In this document: one piece after another, positions 8,604 to 20,474 of the stretch | How positions within the stretch are numbered: position 1 is the first letter of the stretch | Layout: every line of letters begins with the position of its first letter | NCBI RefSeq assembly: GCF_030166555.2 | Contig: NZ_CP126461.2 | Direction: 5' to 3' (one strand) | Length of the DNA stretch: 64,000 nucleotides | Origin: Acholeplasma laidlawii_A | Lineage (GTDB): Bacteria > Bacillota_I > Bacilli_A > Acholeplasmatales > Acholeplasmataceae | Notes under the pieces: model-generated | What the model was told of the DNA's origin: nothing | The model's database searches: none | The model's input: only the letters and a program-made list of their open reading frames with translations | Program-made: the position numbers and the translations under genes

Positions 8604-9288
8604 TACATACATTACAAATATATTAGGCATCAAGTTAACCGAACAACAAATCGGGCAATTTGATGCCTATTATAACTTATTAGTAGAATATAATAAGCAT
8701 ACGAATTTAACACGTATTACTTCAAGAGATGATGCAGACATCAAACACTTTTTAGATTCCGTACTGATAAGTAAGTTAGTAGATTTAAGTAAAGTTGTGA
8801 CATTATGTGATATGGGTGCAGGTGCGGGGTTTCCATCGATACCTTTATTAATAGTTTTTCCTAATATTCAAGTGACGATTGTAGAGTCACAAATTAAACG
8901 CGTACAATTTTTACAAGAACTCAAAAAAACACTTAATTTGGAATTTAAAATTGTTCATGATCGAGCTGAAAACTTTAGTAGTAAAAATTATCAACAATTT
9001 GATATAGTAACTGCAAGAGCATTAGGCGAGTTAAGACTGATTTTAGAGTTTGGTGTACCAATGTTAAAAGTGGGTGGATATTTCATTGCACCTAAGGGAA
9101 GTAAGTTTGAAGAAGAACTTACATCAGCAGCACACGCAATTAAGGTATTAAATGTCGAATTAATCACACAAGATTTATTTGAACTTCCTTTAGAATCAGG
9201 GTTTAGAGCAAACCTATTATTTAGAAAAATAAAACACGTATTTGGATATCCTAGAGCGTTTCCAATCATAAAGAAAAAACCACTGTAA
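8596..9288 (+). CDS. rsmG: 16S rRNA (guanine(527)-N7)-methyltransferase
   Basis: 230 residues. RsmG methylates G527 of 16S rRNA using SAM. The family start YNLLVEYNKHTNLTRI is present. The SAM-binding loop reads CDMGAGAGFPSIPL, and TARALGELRLILEFGVPMLKVGG matches the catalytic region. The ATG overlaps the end of mnmG, so translation is probably coupled. The gene is followed 12 bases later by a small DUF951 gene. Confidence 0.95.
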   Translation: MLNTYITNILGIKLTEQQIGQFDAYYNLLVEYNKHTNLTRITSRDDADIKHFLDSVLISKLVDLSKVVTLCDMGAGAGFPSIPLLIVFPNIQVTIVESQIKRVQFLQELKKTLNLEFKIVHDRAENFSSKNYQQFDIVTARALGELRLILEFGVPMLKVGGYFIAPKGSKFEEELTSAAHAIKVLNVELITQDLFELPLESGFRANLLFRKIKHVFGYPRAFPIIKKKPL

Positions 9289-9299
9289 GGATTGATTAT

Positions 9300-9470
9300 A
9301 TGAGCAAGTATACAATCGGACAAATCGTAAAAACAAAAAAACAACATGTATGTGGATCCAAAGAATGGATAGTTTTAAGAGTGGGTGTAGATATGAAGCT
9401 TGAATGTAAGGGTTGTGGCAGACAAATTATGATGTTACAATTCGAACTTGATAAGCGATTAGTAAAATAA
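9300..9470 (+). CDS. DUF951 (YyzM-like) small protein
   Basis: 56 residues, encoded from the ATG at 9300 with AAGGA upstream. The sequence has the DUF951 pattern: IGQIVKTKKQHVCGSKEW, then RVGVDMKLECKGCGRQIM and a basic end. Cys18, Cys36 and Cys39 could form a small metal or nucleic-acid site. The family is widespread in Firmicutes and its function is unknown. In B. subtilis yyzM lies near rsmG and parB. Here it directly follows rsmG, supporting a conserved but reduced origin-proximal cluster. Confidence 0.85.
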   Translation: MSKYTIGQIVKTKKQHVCGSKEWIVLRVGVDMKLECKGCGRQIMMLQFELDKRLVK

Positions 9471-9616
9471 ATCAGACAATTTTTACACTAATAATGGCTT
9501 TATAGATTCAATGAAGGCTATAAATGGGTAAAAAAAACATAAATTAGAAATTAATTCATTTTTTGTTTGACTTATGATTTGAAATGTCGTATCATTGTAT
9601 TTGGCTTTTCTAGGGA

Positions 9617-9669
9617 TTTATATAAATTACGCCGATATATATTTATATATATGACGTAAAATATATAAA
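9617..9669. repeat. AT-rich imperfect inverted repeat in the gap before tRNA-Tyr
   Basis: The 232 bases from 9471 to 9702 contain no gene. Their only obvious structure is an imperfect palindrome. TTTATATAAATTACG (9617-9631) is matched near 9655-9669 by CGTAAAATATATAAA, with alternating AT between. No T run makes it a standard terminator. Function is unknown; it may simply reflect AT composition. Confidence 0.4.
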
Positions 9670-9702
9670 CTTTAGATTATTCGCCAAAAGATAATAAAAT
9701 GG

Positions 9703-9731
9703 TTGCAATTTGACTTAAGTTAAGATAGAAT
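9703..9731 (+). promoter_or_regulatory. Promoter for tRNA-Tyr
   Basis: TTGCAA at 9703-9708 and TAGAAT at 9726-9731 are separated by 17 bases, 19 bases upstream of the mature tRNA. No terminator is visible between tRNA-Tyr and the rRNA promoter, so some read-through is possible. Confidence 0.6.
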
Positions 9732-9750
9732 AATAAGGCAATCAAAAAAC

Positions 9751-9834
9751 GGAGGGGTAGCGAAGTGGCTAAACGCGGCAGACTGTAAATCTGTTCCTAA
9801 CGGTTCGGCAGTTCGAATCTGCCCCCCTCCACCA
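9751..9834 (+). tRNA. tRNA-Tyr (GTA)
   Basis: The acceptor GGAGGGG pairs with CCCCTCC. The anticodon GTA sits in ACTGTAAAT. It is a class II tRNA with a long variable arm, and CCA is encoded. It reads UAC and UAU. Confidence 0.95.
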
Positions 9835-9884
9835 TTCTAATTTATAAGTTTATAACGGCCTTGTGCATTTGTTAAAAAAAGTTG

Positions 9885-9913
9885 TTGACAAGGTTATTTT
9901 ATAATGATAGAAT
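9885..9913 (+). promoter_or_regulatory. rRNA operon promoter
   Basis: TTGACA (9885-9890), a 17-base spacer and TAGAAT (9908-9913) lie about 107 bases upstream of mature 16S. The -35 is a perfect consensus, as expected for a strong stable-RNA promoter. Only one promoter is evident. Confidence 0.75.
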
Positions 9914-9945
9914 GATTAAGCGCTCGAAAGAAGAGACGCAAAATT

Positions 9946-9976
9946 AAGTCTTTGAAAACTGAATGATGATGAACAA
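9946..9976 (+). other. 16S processing stem, 5' arm (pairs with 11591-11620)
   Basis: The leader sequence at 9946-9976 (AAGTCTTTGAAAACTGAATG...) is nearly the reverse complement of 11591-11620 downstream of 16S (TTGTTCATCATATTCAGTTT...). Together they would form the long helix that brackets 16S for RNase III cleavage. Confidence 0.8.
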
Positions 9977-10020
9977 GAGAAAACAAAAATAAGAGCTAAA
10001 ATCAAAACAAAACATAAATT

Positions 10021-11525
<1,505 letters not shown>

Positions 11526-11661
11526 AAGGAGAAAGGCTAACTAACACTTAGCACAAGATGACTACTAGTAAGTAGTAACATTCTCTAAATTTGTTCATCA
11601 TATTCAGTTTTGAGAGACTTAAATGTCACTCAAACAAGTAACCACATATTAATAATAAGTG

Positions 11662-11738
11662 GGGCCTGTAGCTCAGTTGGTTAGAGCACTCGCTTGATAA
11701 GCGAGGGGTCGATGGTTCAAGTCCATTCAGGCCCACCA
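11662..11738 (+). tRNA. tRNA-Ile (GAT)
   Basis: Located in the 16S-23S spacer. The acceptor GGGCCTG pairs with CAGGCCC, the anticodon is GAT (TTGATAAG), and CCA is encoded. The Ile-Ala spacer pair is typical of Firmicutes and Acholeplasma. Confidence 0.96.
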
Positions 11739-11759
11739 TTAATAAAATACCAAATAATT

Positions 11760-11835
11760 GGGGCCTTAGCTCAGCTGGGAGAGCGCCTGCCTTGCACGCA
11801 GGAGGTCAGCGGTTCGATCCCGCTAGGCTCCACCA
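11760..11835 (+). tRNA. tRNA-Ala (TGC), spacer copy
   Basis: The acceptor is GGGGCCT/AGGCTCC with the G3-T70 wobble pair that identifies tRNA-Ala. The anticodon is TGC and CCA is encoded. It differs from the copy at 15324 by a compensated acceptor pair and one T-loop base. Confidence 0.96.
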
Positions 11836-11872
11836 ATAAAAATTAGGGTAACCTAATTGAGATCTTTGAAAA

Positions 11873-11896
11873 GTAGATAAATGATGTCTGAAAAGA
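11873..11896 (+). other. 23S processing stem, 5' arm (pairs with about 14774-14799)
   Basis: TAGATAAATGATGTCTGAAAAG before 23S is complementary, with a bulge, to CTTTTCAGAGAAAATCATTTATCTA after it. This would make the RNase III processing helix around 23S. Confidence 0.75.
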
Positions 11897-11900
11897 AATA

Positions 11901-14752
<2,852 letters not shown>

Positions 14753-14814
14753 TCGTGATGATTCGCATCACATTCTTTTCAGAGAAAATCATTTATCTAG
14801 TTTTGAGAGCATTA

Positions 14815-14930
<116 letters not shown>

Positions 14931-14957
14931 ATCATCTCAATTTTATACCATTTTTTC

Positions 14958-15033
14958 GGAGGATTAGCTCAGTTGGGAGAGCACCTGCCTTACAAGCAGG
15001 GGGTCGGCGGTTCGAGCCCGTCATCCTCCACCA
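14958..15033 (+). tRNA. tRNA-Val (TAC)
   Basis: Acceptor GGAGGAT/ATCCTCC, anticodon TAC, encoded CCA. First of eleven tRNAs downstream of 5S, probably cotranscribed with the rRNA operon. The order Val-Thr-Lys-Leu then Ala-Met-Ile2-Ser-fMet-Asp-Phe is a shortened version of the large B. subtilis cluster. Confidence 0.96.
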
Positions 15034-15041
15034 CTTTACTA

Positions 15042-15117
15042 GCCGAAATAGCTCAATCGGTAGAGCAACTGATTTGTAATCAGTAGGTTGCGGGTTCAAT
15101 TCCTGTTTTCGGCACCA
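15042..15117 (+). tRNA. tRNA-Thr (TGT)
   Basis: Acceptor GCCGAAA/TTTCGGC, anticodon TGT in ATTTGTAAT, encoded CCA. Confidence 0.96.
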
Positions 15118-15123
15118 CTACAT

Positions 15124-15199
15124 GTCCCGTTAGCTCAGGTGGTAGAGCACTTGACTTTTAATCAAGGTGTCGATGGTTCGAGTCCATCACGGGACACCA
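15124..15199 (+). tRNA. tRNA-Lys (TTT)
   Basis: Acceptor GTCCCGT/ACGGGAC, anticodon TTT in ACTTTTAAT, encoded CCA. Confidence 0.96.
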
Positions 15200-15214
15200 C
15201 TTTTATAATTTAAT

Positions 15215-15301
15215 GCCCGGGTGGTGAAATCGGTAGACACGCAGGACTTAAAATCCTGTGGCATAAAAGCCATGTCGGTTCAAGTCCGACCCCGGGCACC
15301 A
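15215..15301 (+). tRNA. tRNA-Leu (TAA)
   Basis: Class II tRNA with a long variable arm. Acceptor GCCCGGG/CCCGGGC, anticodon TAA in ACTTAAAAT, encoded CCA. Confidence 0.95.
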
Positions 15302-15323
15302 CTAAAAAATTAATTAAATTGTT

Positions 15324-15399
15324 GGGGCTTTAGCTCAGCTGGGAGAGCGCCTGCCTTGCACGCAGGAGGTCAGCGGTTCAATCCCGCTAAGCTCCACCA
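15324..15399 (+). tRNA. tRNA-Ala (TGC), cluster copy
   Basis: Acceptor GGGGCTT/AAGCTCC with the G3-T70 pair, anticodon TGC, encoded CCA. Nearly identical to the spacer copy at 11760. Confidence 0.96.
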
Positions 15400-15442
15400 G
15401 TTTACGATTCAAATTAGTATCAAAAGTTTCTAACCAATATAT

Positions 15443-15519
15443 GGCGGTGTAGCTCAGCTGGCTAGAGCGTGCGGTTCATACCCGCAAGGTCGAGGGTTCA
15501 AGTCCCCCCGCCGCTACCA
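15443..15519 (+). tRNA. tRNA-Met, elongator (CAT)
   Basis: Anticodon loop TTCATAC. The acceptor starts GGCGGTG as in B. subtilis elongator tRNA-Met, and CCA is encoded. It lacks the C1xA72 mismatch and the GGG/CCC anticodon stem of initiator tRNA, and lacks the C4/C5 elements of tRNA-Ile2. Of the three CAT tRNAs here it is therefore the elongator. Confidence 0.85.
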
Positions 15520-15523
15520 GTAC

Positions 15524-15600
15524 GGACCCGTAGCTCAGTTGGTTAGAGCTACCGGCTCATAACCGGTCGGTCGTTGGTTCGAGTCCAACCGGGTCCACCA
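15524..15600 (+). tRNA. tRNA-Ile2 (CAT, lysidine-dependent)
   Basis: The anticodon is CAT, but the acceptor GGACCCG/CGGGTCC carries C4-G69 and C5-G68, the TilS recognition pairs, and the anticodon stem is ACCGG/CCGGT. In related bacteria this tRNA is modified to lysidine-34 and reads AUA. The assignment rests on these elements and on the Met-Ile-Ser-fMet order. Confidence 0.8.
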
Positions 15601-15622
15601 GTATTAACTTTTAAATAAACGT

Positions 15623-15711
15623 GGAGGAATACCCAAGAGGCTGAAGGGATCGGTCTTGAAAACCGACAGGGTGTAAAAGCCGCGGGGGTTCAAATCCCTC
15701 TTCCTCCGCCA
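15623..15711 (+). tRNA. tRNA-Ser (TGA)
   Basis: Class II tRNA. Acceptor GGAGGAA/TTCCTCC, G73, anticodon TGA in TCTTGAAAA, encoded CCA. Confidence 0.95.
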
Positions 15712-15751
15712 CTACAAATTTAAAACCATTTATGGTATAATAACAACATAT

Positions 15752-15828
<77 letters not shown>

Positions 15829-15843
15829 ATTAAAATTTAAAAA

Positions 15844-15919
15844 GGTCCGGTGGTGTAGGGGTTAACATGCCTGCCTGTCACGCAGGAGATCGCGGGTTCA
15901 AATCCCGTCCGGACCGCCA
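15844..15919 (+). tRNA. tRNA-Asp (GTC)
   Basis: Acceptor GGTCCGG/CCGGACC, G73, anticodon GTC in CCTGTCACG, encoded CCA. Confidence 0.96.
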
Positions 15920-15926
15920 TTTTAGT

Positions 15927-16002
15927 GGCTCTGTAGCTCAGTCGGTAGAGCAGTGGCCTGAAGAGCCTCGTGTCAGCGGTTCGATTCCGCTTGGAGCCAC
16001 CA
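15927..16002 (+). tRNA. tRNA-Phe (GAA)
   Basis: Acceptor GGCTCTG/TGGAGCC with wobble pairs, anticodon loop CTGAAGA, encoded CCA. Base 37 is G rather than the usual A, and the anticodon stem has a T-T mismatch at 28-42. Last tRNA of the cluster. Confidence 0.93.
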
Positions 16003-16016
16003 CTTATGATCTTAGC

Positions 16017-16043
16017 AAAGTCTGTTATATACAGACTTTTTTT
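16017..16043 (+). terminator. Terminator of the rRNA/tRNA operon
   Basis: AAGTCTGT, loop TATA and ACAGACTT followed by TTTTT. It ends the roughly 6 kb stable-RNA transcript. Confidence 0.9.
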
Positions 16044-16096
16044 ATTGTTTAAAGATAGAAATTTGGTATAATAGGGTTAAAATAAAGGGGAAAGTT

Positions 16097-16459
16097 ATGA
16101 AAATATTAGGAAATATTATTTGGTTTATATTTGGTGGCTTATTTGCAGCACTCGCTTGGTTCATTTTAGGTATACTTTTATGTATTACCATTATTGGTAT
16201 ACCAATTGGACTACAATTCTTTAAGTTTGCACAATTGGTTATCTGGCCATTTGGAAATGATGTCATCATAAATTTTGATAAACATCCAATACTAAATATA
16301 TTATGGATCATCTTCTTAGGGTGGGAAACAGCATTGGGCTATATCATTATAGGTGCACTATTTTGTGTGACTATCATAGGTATCCCATTTGGATTACAAT
16401 GGTTTAAATTATCTAAATTAGCACTTATACCATTTGGTGCAACAATAAGGTCTACTTAA
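16097..16459 (+). CDS. yccF: YccF domain membrane protein
   Basis: 120 residues made of two similar halves, each with a hydrophobic segment and the motif CITIIGIPIGLQFFKFAQL or CVTIIGIPFGLQWFKLSKL followed by (I/L)xPFG. This internal duplication is the YccF (DUF307) signature. It is an inner membrane protein of unknown function. GGGGA precedes the ATG. It appears monocistronic, between the rRNA operon terminator and its own hairpin. Confidence 0.9.
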   Translation: MKILGNIIWFIFGGLFAALAWFILGILLCITIIGIPIGLQFFKFAQLVIWPFGNDVIINFDKHPILNILWIIFLGWETALGYIIIGALFCVTIIGIPFGLQWFKLSKLALIPFGATIRST

Positions 16460-16475
16460 CAAGTAGGCTTTTTAT
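16450..16475 (+). terminator. Terminator overlapping the yccF stop
   Basis: TCTACTT (16451-16457) and AAGTAGG (16461-16467) form a stem that contains the stop codon, followed by CTTTTTATTT. Confidence 0.75.
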
Positions 16476-16600
16476 TTGTAAAATATTGGGTTTAAGTGTA
16501 ATCACAATCTTAATTTGATATACTAATATGTAGATAATATATGAATTATACGCATCATATTAAATTAAAAGTAATTACAACTAGAAAGAAGAGGTATAAA

Positions 16601-17455
16601 ATGAATATAGGATTCATAGGAACAGGTATCATGGGAAGCCCAATTGCAAGACATCTTGCTGAAGCGGGTCATACATTGACGGTATATAACAGGACAAAAG
16701 AAAAAGCTGAAAAACTTTCTGATATCGCTTATGTGGCATCTAACATTGAAGAACTAACACAAAGATCAAATATCATATTTATGATAGTGGGCTATCCAAA
16801 AGATGTAGAAACTGTAGCTGTAGAGATATTTAAAACAGCAAAACCGGGTACTATAATTGTTGATATGACCACCTCATCACCATCACTTGCAGAACACTTA
16901 TATGAGATGGCTAATCAAAAAAACCTACACATGATGGATGCACCAGTAACTGGTGGTGAAGTTGGCGCTATTGCTGGTACGCTTTCTATTATGGTAGGTG
17001 GTGATGAAGCATACTTTGAAATCATTAAGCCATTATTAGAAACCTTTGGTAAAACGATCCAGTATATGGGTAAAGCTGGCAATGGACAACGCACCAAGTT
17101 AGCAAATCAAATTGCGATTGCAGGTACACTTGCAGGCACGGTTGAGAGTTTATATTATGCGAATTCGCTAAATTTAGATCTTACAAAGGCATTTGATATT
17201 TTCATGGGAGGTAGTGCATCAAGTACTCAAATGAAAACAAATGGTTTACATATGATTAATAAGTACTATGAACCAGGATTTTATATTAAACATTTCTTAA
17301 AAGACTTAAATTTAGCCATTGAATCTAGTGTTAAGCATCTAGAAGTAACAGTTATAGTACGAGATATGCTAGAAGTATTAGTAGATAATAACCATGAAAA
17401 CAAAGGTACCCAAGCACTAATACTATATTACCTAGATAATTTAGCAATTTTATAA
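16601..17455 (+). CDS. NAD(P)-dependent beta-hydroxyacid dehydrogenase (3-hydroxyisobutyrate dehydrogenase family)
   Basis: 284 residues. The start at 16601 follows AAGAAGAGG at a proper distance; an in-frame ATG 60 bases upstream would add an unconserved tail. The Rossmann motif is GFIGTGIMGSPIARHL. DAPVTGGEVGAIAGTLSIMVGGD is the substrate-binding signature, GNGQRTKLANQ contains the catalytic Lys, and FYIKHFLKDLNLA lies in the C-terminal helical domain. The substrate (3-hydroxyisobutyrate, tartronate semialdehyde, succinic semialdehyde or glyoxylate) cannot be told from sequence alone. It stands alone, in the same direction as the following degV-fabT pair. Confidence 0.88.
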   Translation: MNIGFIGTGIMGSPIARHLAEAGHTLTVYNRTKEKAEKLSDIAYVASNIEELTQRSNIIFMIVGYPKDVETVAVEIFKTAKPGTIIVDMTTSSPSLAEHLYEMANQKNLHMMDAPVTGGEVGAIAGTLSIMVGGDEAYFEIIKPLLETFGKTIQYMGKAGNGQRTKLANQIAIAGTLAGTVESLYYANSLNLDLTKAFDIFMGGSASSTQMKTNGLHMINKYYEPGFYIKHFLKDLNLAIESSVKHLEVTVIVRDMLEVLVDNNHENKGTQALILYYLDNLAIL

Positions 17456-17530
17456 CAATATTCGCTTGATTATTCATTTAATGGTATGCATTTTCATAAT
17501 TATGTGATAAACTTAATCTATAAAAATTAT

Positions 17531-17543
17531 TTTGATACTCAAA
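17531..17543 (+). promoter_or_regulatory. FabT-like operator upstream of degV
   Basis: TTTGATACTCAAA is an inverted repeat TTTGA-N3-TCAAA with the spacing of the streptococcal FabT box (TTTGATTATCAAA, from memory). It lies 22 bases before the degV start, at or just after the probable transcription start (TATAAA near 17519). A FabT-like regulator is the second gene of the unit. Confidence 0.6.
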
Positions 17544-17564
17544 GTATTTTAAGGGAGAAAAATT

Positions 17565-18413
17565 ATGAAAAAAATAGCAGTCGCAGTATTATCTACATCC
17601 GGAATGGATTATCTAAAAGAAAAAGATCAAACAGAGATTATAAGACTTACCGTATTCTTTGATGGAAAGGAATACGTAGACCATACAGAAATTAAATCTG
17701 ATGAGTTCTATACAATGATGGTGGATAAACCAAACGCGGATATTCATACTTCACAAGTATCAACCGGTAAATTCCAGGAAGTTTATGAAAAAATTAAAAA
17801 CAGAGGTTATTCAGACCTAATTGTTGTATCTATTTCATCAAAGTTAAGTGGAACTTATCAGGGTGCTTTACTTTCTCGTGATTTAGTAGAGGGTTTAAAT
17901 GTTGAAGTAATTGATTCAAAAAGTGTTTCATTTGGAGAGTTTGTATTAGCTAGAAAGGCACTTGAAATGATTAATCAAGGTAAAGATGTAGCTGAAATTG
18001 TATCCAGTTTAAATGATATAAGATCGAAAGTTAAGATTTATGTTTTAGTAGATACACTAAAATATCTCGTGAAAAATGGTAGATTATCTGCAGCAGCAGG
18101 TTTAATTGGAACATTACTGAAGATCAAACCACTTCTAAAAATTATGGATGACGGTTCACTTAAACCTTATGAAAAGATTAGAACAACTACTAAAGCTCAA
18201 AAAAGAGTATTAGAAATCATCTTAGAAGAAACTAAAGATAAAGATGTTGAGTATTATATAGCTTATACAACTAATTTAAGTAAAGCTGAAGAACTAAAGG
18301 AAGAATTAACTGCAGCAAAGCCGAATGCAACAGTAACAATTATTCCACTTACACCAGTTGTAGGTGCACACGCTGGACCTGGTACAATCGGTCTAGGTTA
18401 TTTTGAAATTTAA
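17565..18413 (+). CDS. DegV family fatty-acid-binding protein (FakB-type)
   Basis: 282 residues. DegV/FakB proteins bind a fatty acid and present it to the kinase FakA for phosphorylation. Typical segments are the N-terminal IAVAVLSTSGMDYL, HTSQVSTGKFQEVYEKI, VVSISSKLSGTYQGA, and VDTLKYLVKNGRLSAAAG with LLKIKPLLKIMDDG. The C-terminal PVVGAHAGPGTIGLGYF includes the conserved His-Ala-Gly-Pro-Gly. RBS AAGGGAG. It ends 11 bases before the FabT-like regulator. FakA and PlsX are not in this window. Confidence 0.92.
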   Translation: MKKIAVAVLSTSGMDYLKEKDQTEIIRLTVFFDGKEYVDHTEIKSDEFYTMMVDKPNADIHTSQVSTGKFQEVYEKIKNRGYSDLIVVSISSKLSGTYQGALLSRDLVEGLNVEVIDSKSVSFGEFVLARKALEMINQGKDVAEIVSSLNDIRSKVKIYVLVDTLKYLVKNGRLSAAAGLIGTLLKIKPLLKIMDDGSLKPYEKIRTTTKAQKRVLEIILEETKDKDVEYYIAYTTNLSKAEELKEELTAAKPNATVTIIPLTPVVGAHAGPGTIGLGYFEI

Positions 18414-18424
18414 GGAGCGTATAA

Positions 18425-18862
18425 ATGCCATCTGCAAAAGAAATCATAAACACATTACTTGTTGACGTATTCAATCATATCTTAAGAATTGAAGAAGAAA
18501 AACTTAAAGAAAACAATGTTAAGTTATCAATGACTGAAGTACACGTACTTGAGGCGATTAGAAATACCGAGATTCCTACCATGGGCGAGGTTGCTAAAAG
18601 ATTACGTGTAACACTAGGTACTTTAACAACATCCATTAACATTCTAGTTAGAAAAAAGATGGTATATAGATACTCCGATGATAAAGATAGACGTAAAGTA
18701 TATTTAAAATTAACAGATGAAGCACTTAAAGTTCTATTAATTCATGATAACTTTCATGAGGATATGATCACATCGTTGTTTCATGATACAGACATAGAAA
18801 ATGATGAAGTATTATTGAAATCGTTGGAAAATATTACAACTTATTTCAAGTCCAAGTATTAA
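18425..18862 (+). CDS. fabT: MarR family regulator, FabT-like
   Basis: 145 residues with a central winged helix-turn-helix. The recognition region RLRVTLGTLTTSINILVRKKMV followed by DDKDRRKVYLKLT closely resembles FabT (VTLGTVTTSLNNLERKGYI and EQDRRVVHLHLT). The N-terminal FNHILRIEEEKLKENNVKLSMTEVHVLEAI also resembles FabT. FabT represses fatty-acid synthesis genes, using acyl-ACP as corepressor. Cotranscription with a DegV protein and an upstream FabT-like palindrome suggest autoregulation and response to imported fatty acids. The symbol is given by similarity; another MarR role is possible. Confidence 0.75.
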   Translation: MPSAKEIINTLLVDVFNHILRIEEEKLKENNVKLSMTEVHVLEAIRNTEIPTMGEVAKRLRVTLGTLTTSINILVRKKMVYRYSDDKDRRKVYLKLTDEALKVLLIHDNFHEDMITSLFHDTDIENDEVLLKSLENITTYFKSKY

Positions 18863-18894
18863 TTTGAAAAAACTATATAAATAGTCCCACAAAG

Positions 18895-18928
18895 CGAAGT
18901 TAGATATCATAAATCTAACTTCTTTTTT
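18895..18928 (+). terminator. Terminator after the FabT-like gene
   Basis: GAAGTTAGAT, a short loop and ATCTAACTTC followed by TTTTTT form a strong hairpin. Confidence 0.9.
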
Positions 18929-19011
18929 GTAATATAGACAGTTTTTAGTATAATAATATGTGGTTTTTTTATAAGAAAAACCTATAGAAATTTAGTATAA
19001 GGGAGTAAGCA

Positions 19012-20427
19012 TTGAAAGAAAATTTTATCAGAGGAACATACCTCGAAATAGATTTTGGCAAACAAATCATAACACATCAACAAGATGTAGAAACCATCAA
19101 TAATATATTGGATGATATCATCAATACAAAGAATGAAGGTTATGTTCAAAGGTATCATCAAGGATTTTTAGATATTAACGATCCGGATATTCTGGACAAA
19201 CTACCCGTTATAGTAGAAGTCCTAAAACTAGAGTTTATAAATTCTATAAGAATAGGAAAAAGTGTATCAAGTATCATAACTAATTTTATTAAAAACTTAG
19301 AAGAATCGTCTATTTATCATGAAGAGATAATCAGTTATATGTGGGAAATACTAGATCAAATGCATATTAAAATGCATTACATGTTACTTGATAATCAATC
19401 AAAGTTAGTTGTTGAAATGAAGAATTATCAACCTAAATATCTATTTGATTTACCAGATAATGTAATTGGTGTTCTTTATAAAGATAGACCAAGTTCATTG
19501 GAGACGGGTATCCTGGATTCAAAATGTATTCTGTACTTGATATCAAGTGGTACCTATAAAGTAAGATGCAGTTATAAATTTAAAAAATACGATTTAGGAT
19601 TACTTCCGGGTTTGGAACTTGAATATACTAAACTGACGAGAAAAGACAGAGGCAAATTTCAGTTAGGTGTAGCAATACATAAGCTATCTCAAATACAAAA
19701 ATCCAGACACGTAGATCCTGACTTTATCATAGTAGAGCCTGAAAAAGGCTATATTCAAACCTCTGGTATTGCTTGTCTAACCAGACGACAGGTGTTTTAT
19801 AAGAAACTATTTGAAACTTTTCCAAATAGTGATATACTAATTACTTTACCAAAACTAGAGTTACTTGATGTATACTTTAGTCAAGGTATTGAAACAAAAC
19901 TAGATGTAGCAACCATCACAAATCATTCAAATATCTATGAAATAGAACTGAAATCAGCATTTAAAACACCAAATGATCGTGTATGTATTACAATCCCTGA
20001 TATTGAGGATGTCAACGAGTTTAATCAAATTAAAAAGTATTTAGAAAACTTAAGTATTAAGAAGCTAGGATATAAGTTAGAAATTGGCTTAGAAGTGAAT
20101 ACAGAGTATAGTAGTTTGAATCTATCAGCGTTCAAAGGATTTGAGTACGCCATCATTGATTTAGATAAAAGATTTGAACTATTACTACCGGATGAGGTCA
20201 ATAGTATTAAATATGCTCTACAACATTCAGATTTAAGAAATATTTTGTACAGAAAATCTAAAAGAACTTATGTGATGGGAAAAGATCTATATAATCCAGA
20301 TTTTTTACAAAAACTCATATATAGAGGATTTAGAAAATTTACGATAAAACCTGATCTTTTTCCACTCTATAGCGAGATCATTTATAGATATAATCAAGGT
20401 GAGAGATTATATGGTAAGACAGTGTGA
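19012..20427 (+). CDS. PtsI (enzyme I)-like protein lacking catalytic residues
   Basis: 471 residues from a TTG start with GGGAG six bases upstream. The overall order resembles PTS enzyme I, which is about 570 residues. A helical N-terminal region is followed at 151-168 by VIGVLYKDRPSSLETGIL, aligning with GFVTDxGGRTSHTAIM but without the phosphorylated His. A PEP-barrel-like half follows: GIACLTRR at 252-259, VCITIPDIEDVNEF at 324-337, LEIGLEVNTEYSS at 356-368, and YVMGKDLYNPDFLQKLIYRGFRKFTI at 420-445. The last aligns with CGEMAGDxxAxxLLLGLGxxxxSM but has no Cys. The GTNDL metal motif is also absent (IIDLDKRFEL). Homology is by eye. It is likely non-enzymatic, perhaps a regulator or relic. 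Nearest neighbours are unrelated. Confidence 0.5.
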   Translation: MKENFIRGTYLEIDFGKQIITHQQDVETINNILDDIINTKNEGYVQRYHQGFLDINDPDILDKLPVIVEVLKLEFINSIRIGKSVSSIITNFIKNLEESSIYHEEIISYMWEILDQMHIKMHYMLLDNQSKLVVEMKNYQPKYLFDLPDNVIGVLYKDRPSSLETGILDSKCILYLISSGTYKVRCSYKFKKYDLGLLPGLELEYTKLTRKDRGKFQLGVAIHKLSQIQKSRHVDPDFIIVEPEKGYIQTSGIACLTRRQVFYKKLFETFPNSDILITLPKLELLDVYFSQGIETKLDVATITNHSNIYEIELKSAFKTPNDRVCITIPDIEDVNEFNQIKKYLENLSIKKLGYKLEIGLEVNTEYSSLNLSAFKGFEYAIIDLDKRFELLLPDEVNSIKYALQHSDLRNILYRKSKRTYVMGKDLYNPDFLQKLIYRGFRKFTIKPDLFPLYSEIIYRYNQGERLYGKTV

Positions 20428-20474
20428 AAATACCACATTTTAAACATAAAGATATACAAAAAGACAAAAAAGGG

